Origin: Clostridia bacterium
GTDB taxonomy: Bacteria; Bacillota_A; Clostridia; Christensenellales; UBA1242
DNA: 8,248 bases
Reading direction: 5' to 3'
Assembly: GCA_017508345.1 (NCBI GenBank)
Contig: JAFVZD010000106.1
Location: 1-8,248, forward strand
The position numbers were made by a program, and so were the translations under genes. Numbering within the stretch: position 1 is the first letter of the stretch; each line of letters starts with the position of its first letter. Of this stretch, positions 6,582 to 8,248 are shown one piece after another. The notes beneath the pieces are model-generated. The model worked only from the letters and a program-made list of their open reading frames with translations, did no database searches and was not told where the DNA came from.

Positions 6582-8248
6582 TTCAAACCTATCCAAATTC
6601 AAGTAGTAGAAAATCTCTACCAAAACGAACTAAAAATATTTACCGACATCCAAGATTTGGGTGATATCAACAGTATGAACCCTATACACCAGATTTATAG
6701 TAGTATCACCGATGTGTACAAGATGGCTCGTGGTGCCCAAAATGGTATAACCTTGTATATAGTGGGTAACTCCGCACTCTCTATGACCGCTGACAAAAAC
6801 TTGACTATTACTGCTTCTGAGGGACTTACTATCGAATCCAAAGATTACTTGACATTCAAAAATGAAGCAACCAACTCTACATTTAATTATATCCGACTAA
6901 AAATGTATGTGGCATCTGACGCCAATATCCAGAATAATCAAGTACGCTTGACCATGGGCTACCTCAATAGCGACCTATGTATCGCTGTGCAGGATGTAGG
7001 AGTATCCAAGGTAACTATTGGTGCTGGCGGAGATGGAATAGTAGAAGTAAAATCCAAGGGGGAAATCAACCTAATCCCTAATGTTTACAAGGACACTAAT
7101 AGTGAAGTGCCTGCTAGTACATACAACTTGCATTTCACTACCAGTGAGCAATGCCAAATCTTGCCTTCTGTCAAGACTGTAGCGGTAAATATAGATGCTT
7201 TTGCTACAATCAAAGATGACAAAACCTACACATTATATACTAGCGATAGAGTACTAGTACCTACTCAACAATCTCACACTATTTATCCATTCCTGATCCC
7301 TGATACTACAGATTTGGCAGATTTAGAAACTACAGAATTTAGTATAAAGACCTTCAACCACAATATTACCGCTCTAATTTACAAGAACGGGGTAGAGGGC
7401 GAGCAACAGACTTTCCCAATAGCAGATGATTATGCTACTATAGAGAATCAATGTGTATGGCCAATAAAACCTATCCCTAGTGGCAAAAAATTAATAGCCG
7501 TGTATATGTTGAATAATAGTACGGAGAACGGTATTACCCCTACAGTAGAATTGGATATGTTTGGTATCAATATTACATTCCCTACGATATTACCTGCTAT
7601 GGATGTGTACTTTGGTAAATTTGCTAATGATGTTACCCAGATACCAGATACATTCTCTACAGTGATAAATAGTAATGGTACTATTGAACTCCAGGATAAT
7701 GATCAAAACACCATCATTACTTTCTCCAGAACCATGGATAATATGGATGTCGCAAATTATGTGACTATCCAGAATGGTAAACTCACAGAAAAGGAAACTC
7801 CTCCAGAGGATATGGATATCTATGTGATATATACCGGACTAAATGAAGAATATGAGCTAAATGTCACCAATGTGATAGAATATTCTGATGCTCTAATAGG
7901 TAGTTCACCTCCTGTATCTCTAGAACTCAAATTGGATGACGAACAAACCGAGGGACAAGGCAAATTCACTCTGCCTTCTGGACTAGATCACGCATTCATA
8001 GTGCTTGACTCCAATAGCAAATGTCAGAGAATAGAGTACAAGCAAGCAGAGGGCGGAGCTACCACTACAAAGTTCGTTAAGTACGAACACCAGATTCTGA
8101 ATGCAAGTGTCTCCGTGATTAACCCTAGCTCCAAGTACCTCACCGAACCCGTTCACAATGTAGTGACTCTGTATGGTGCCTATGGTGCTGGATTCATTAT
8201 GAAAAAGGGTATTCCGCCTGCAGGTGCTATTGAGGGAAAGATTGACGC
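6582..8248 (+). pseudogene. In-frame continuation of the Ig-like envelope protein after the TAA, open to the window edge
   Basis: Read in the same frame as the preceding gene, 555 codons follow the TAA without another stop. They encode more of the same kind of protein: alternating hydrophobic/polar beta-strands, many Thr/Asn/Asp residues, and no membrane segment or anchor yet. The first residues (FKPIQIQVVE) resemble a boundary strand upstream (VKIEVVE), as if the stop cuts just before the last strand of a domain. No ribosome binding site precedes the first in-frame ATG (6675) or any other nearby start, so independent translation is unlikely. Codon choice resembles the upstream part, and no frameshift is present. 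The options are a recent nonsense mutation, a sequencing or assembly error, stop-codon readthrough, or within-strain phase-like variation. The 3' end of the gene lies outside the window. Confidence 0.75.

Noticed and set aside
6675..8248. Independent downstream gene starting at the ATG at 6675
   Set aside because: No Shine-Dalgarno sequence precedes it, and about 30 codons of protein-like sequence between the TAA and this ATG read in the same frame, fitting one interrupted gene better.
1..8248. CRISPR array, tRNA or rRNA genes, insertion sequence
   Set aside because: No regularly spaced direct repeats, cloverleaf-like segments, transposase motifs or terminal inverted repeats with target duplications were seen.

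Overview
The window looks like chromosomal DNA from a low-GC, Bacillota-type bacterium, perhaps an uncultured gut Clostridia-like lineage. The clues are AT-rich intergenic DNA, strong GGAGG-type ribosome binding sites, classical hairpin-plus-U-tract terminators and TTGNNN/TATANT promoters. TGA, TAA and TAG are all used as genuine stops, so nothing suggests a changed genetic code. Taxonomy cannot be fixed further from the sequence alone.

Layout: all genes are on the + strand. (1) Bases 1-1851 hold the 3' part of a large surface or tail-type protein. Its C-terminal half has the hallmarks of the C-type-lectin/formylglycine-enzyme-like fold known from phage receptor-binding proteins and from targets of diversity-generating retroelements. 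It ends at a 12-bp-stem terminator. (2) Bases 2119-4385 are a two-gene housekeeping operon. It consists of methionyl-tRNA synthetase (metG, E. coli-type double zinc knuckle, no C-terminal tRNA-binding domain) and, 17 nt later, a HAD-family phosphatase. A strong terminator closes it. (3) After an AT-rich, probably curved promoter region, a membrane-anchored protein of many beta-rich, Ig-like segments starts at 4602. Its reading frame meets a TAA at 6579-6581. It then stays open in the same frame, with no other stop, to the end of the window (555 more codons).

A conserved aminoacyl-tRNA synthetase/phosphatase operon is therefore sandwiched between two large, probably fast-evolving envelope proteins. 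The points most worth checking are the single in-frame stop that splits the second envelope protein, the lectin-fold protein at the left edge (is there a retroelement just outside the window?), and the AT-rich inverted repeats that place the Shine-Dalgarno sequence in a hairpin loop at two of the three visible gene starts.
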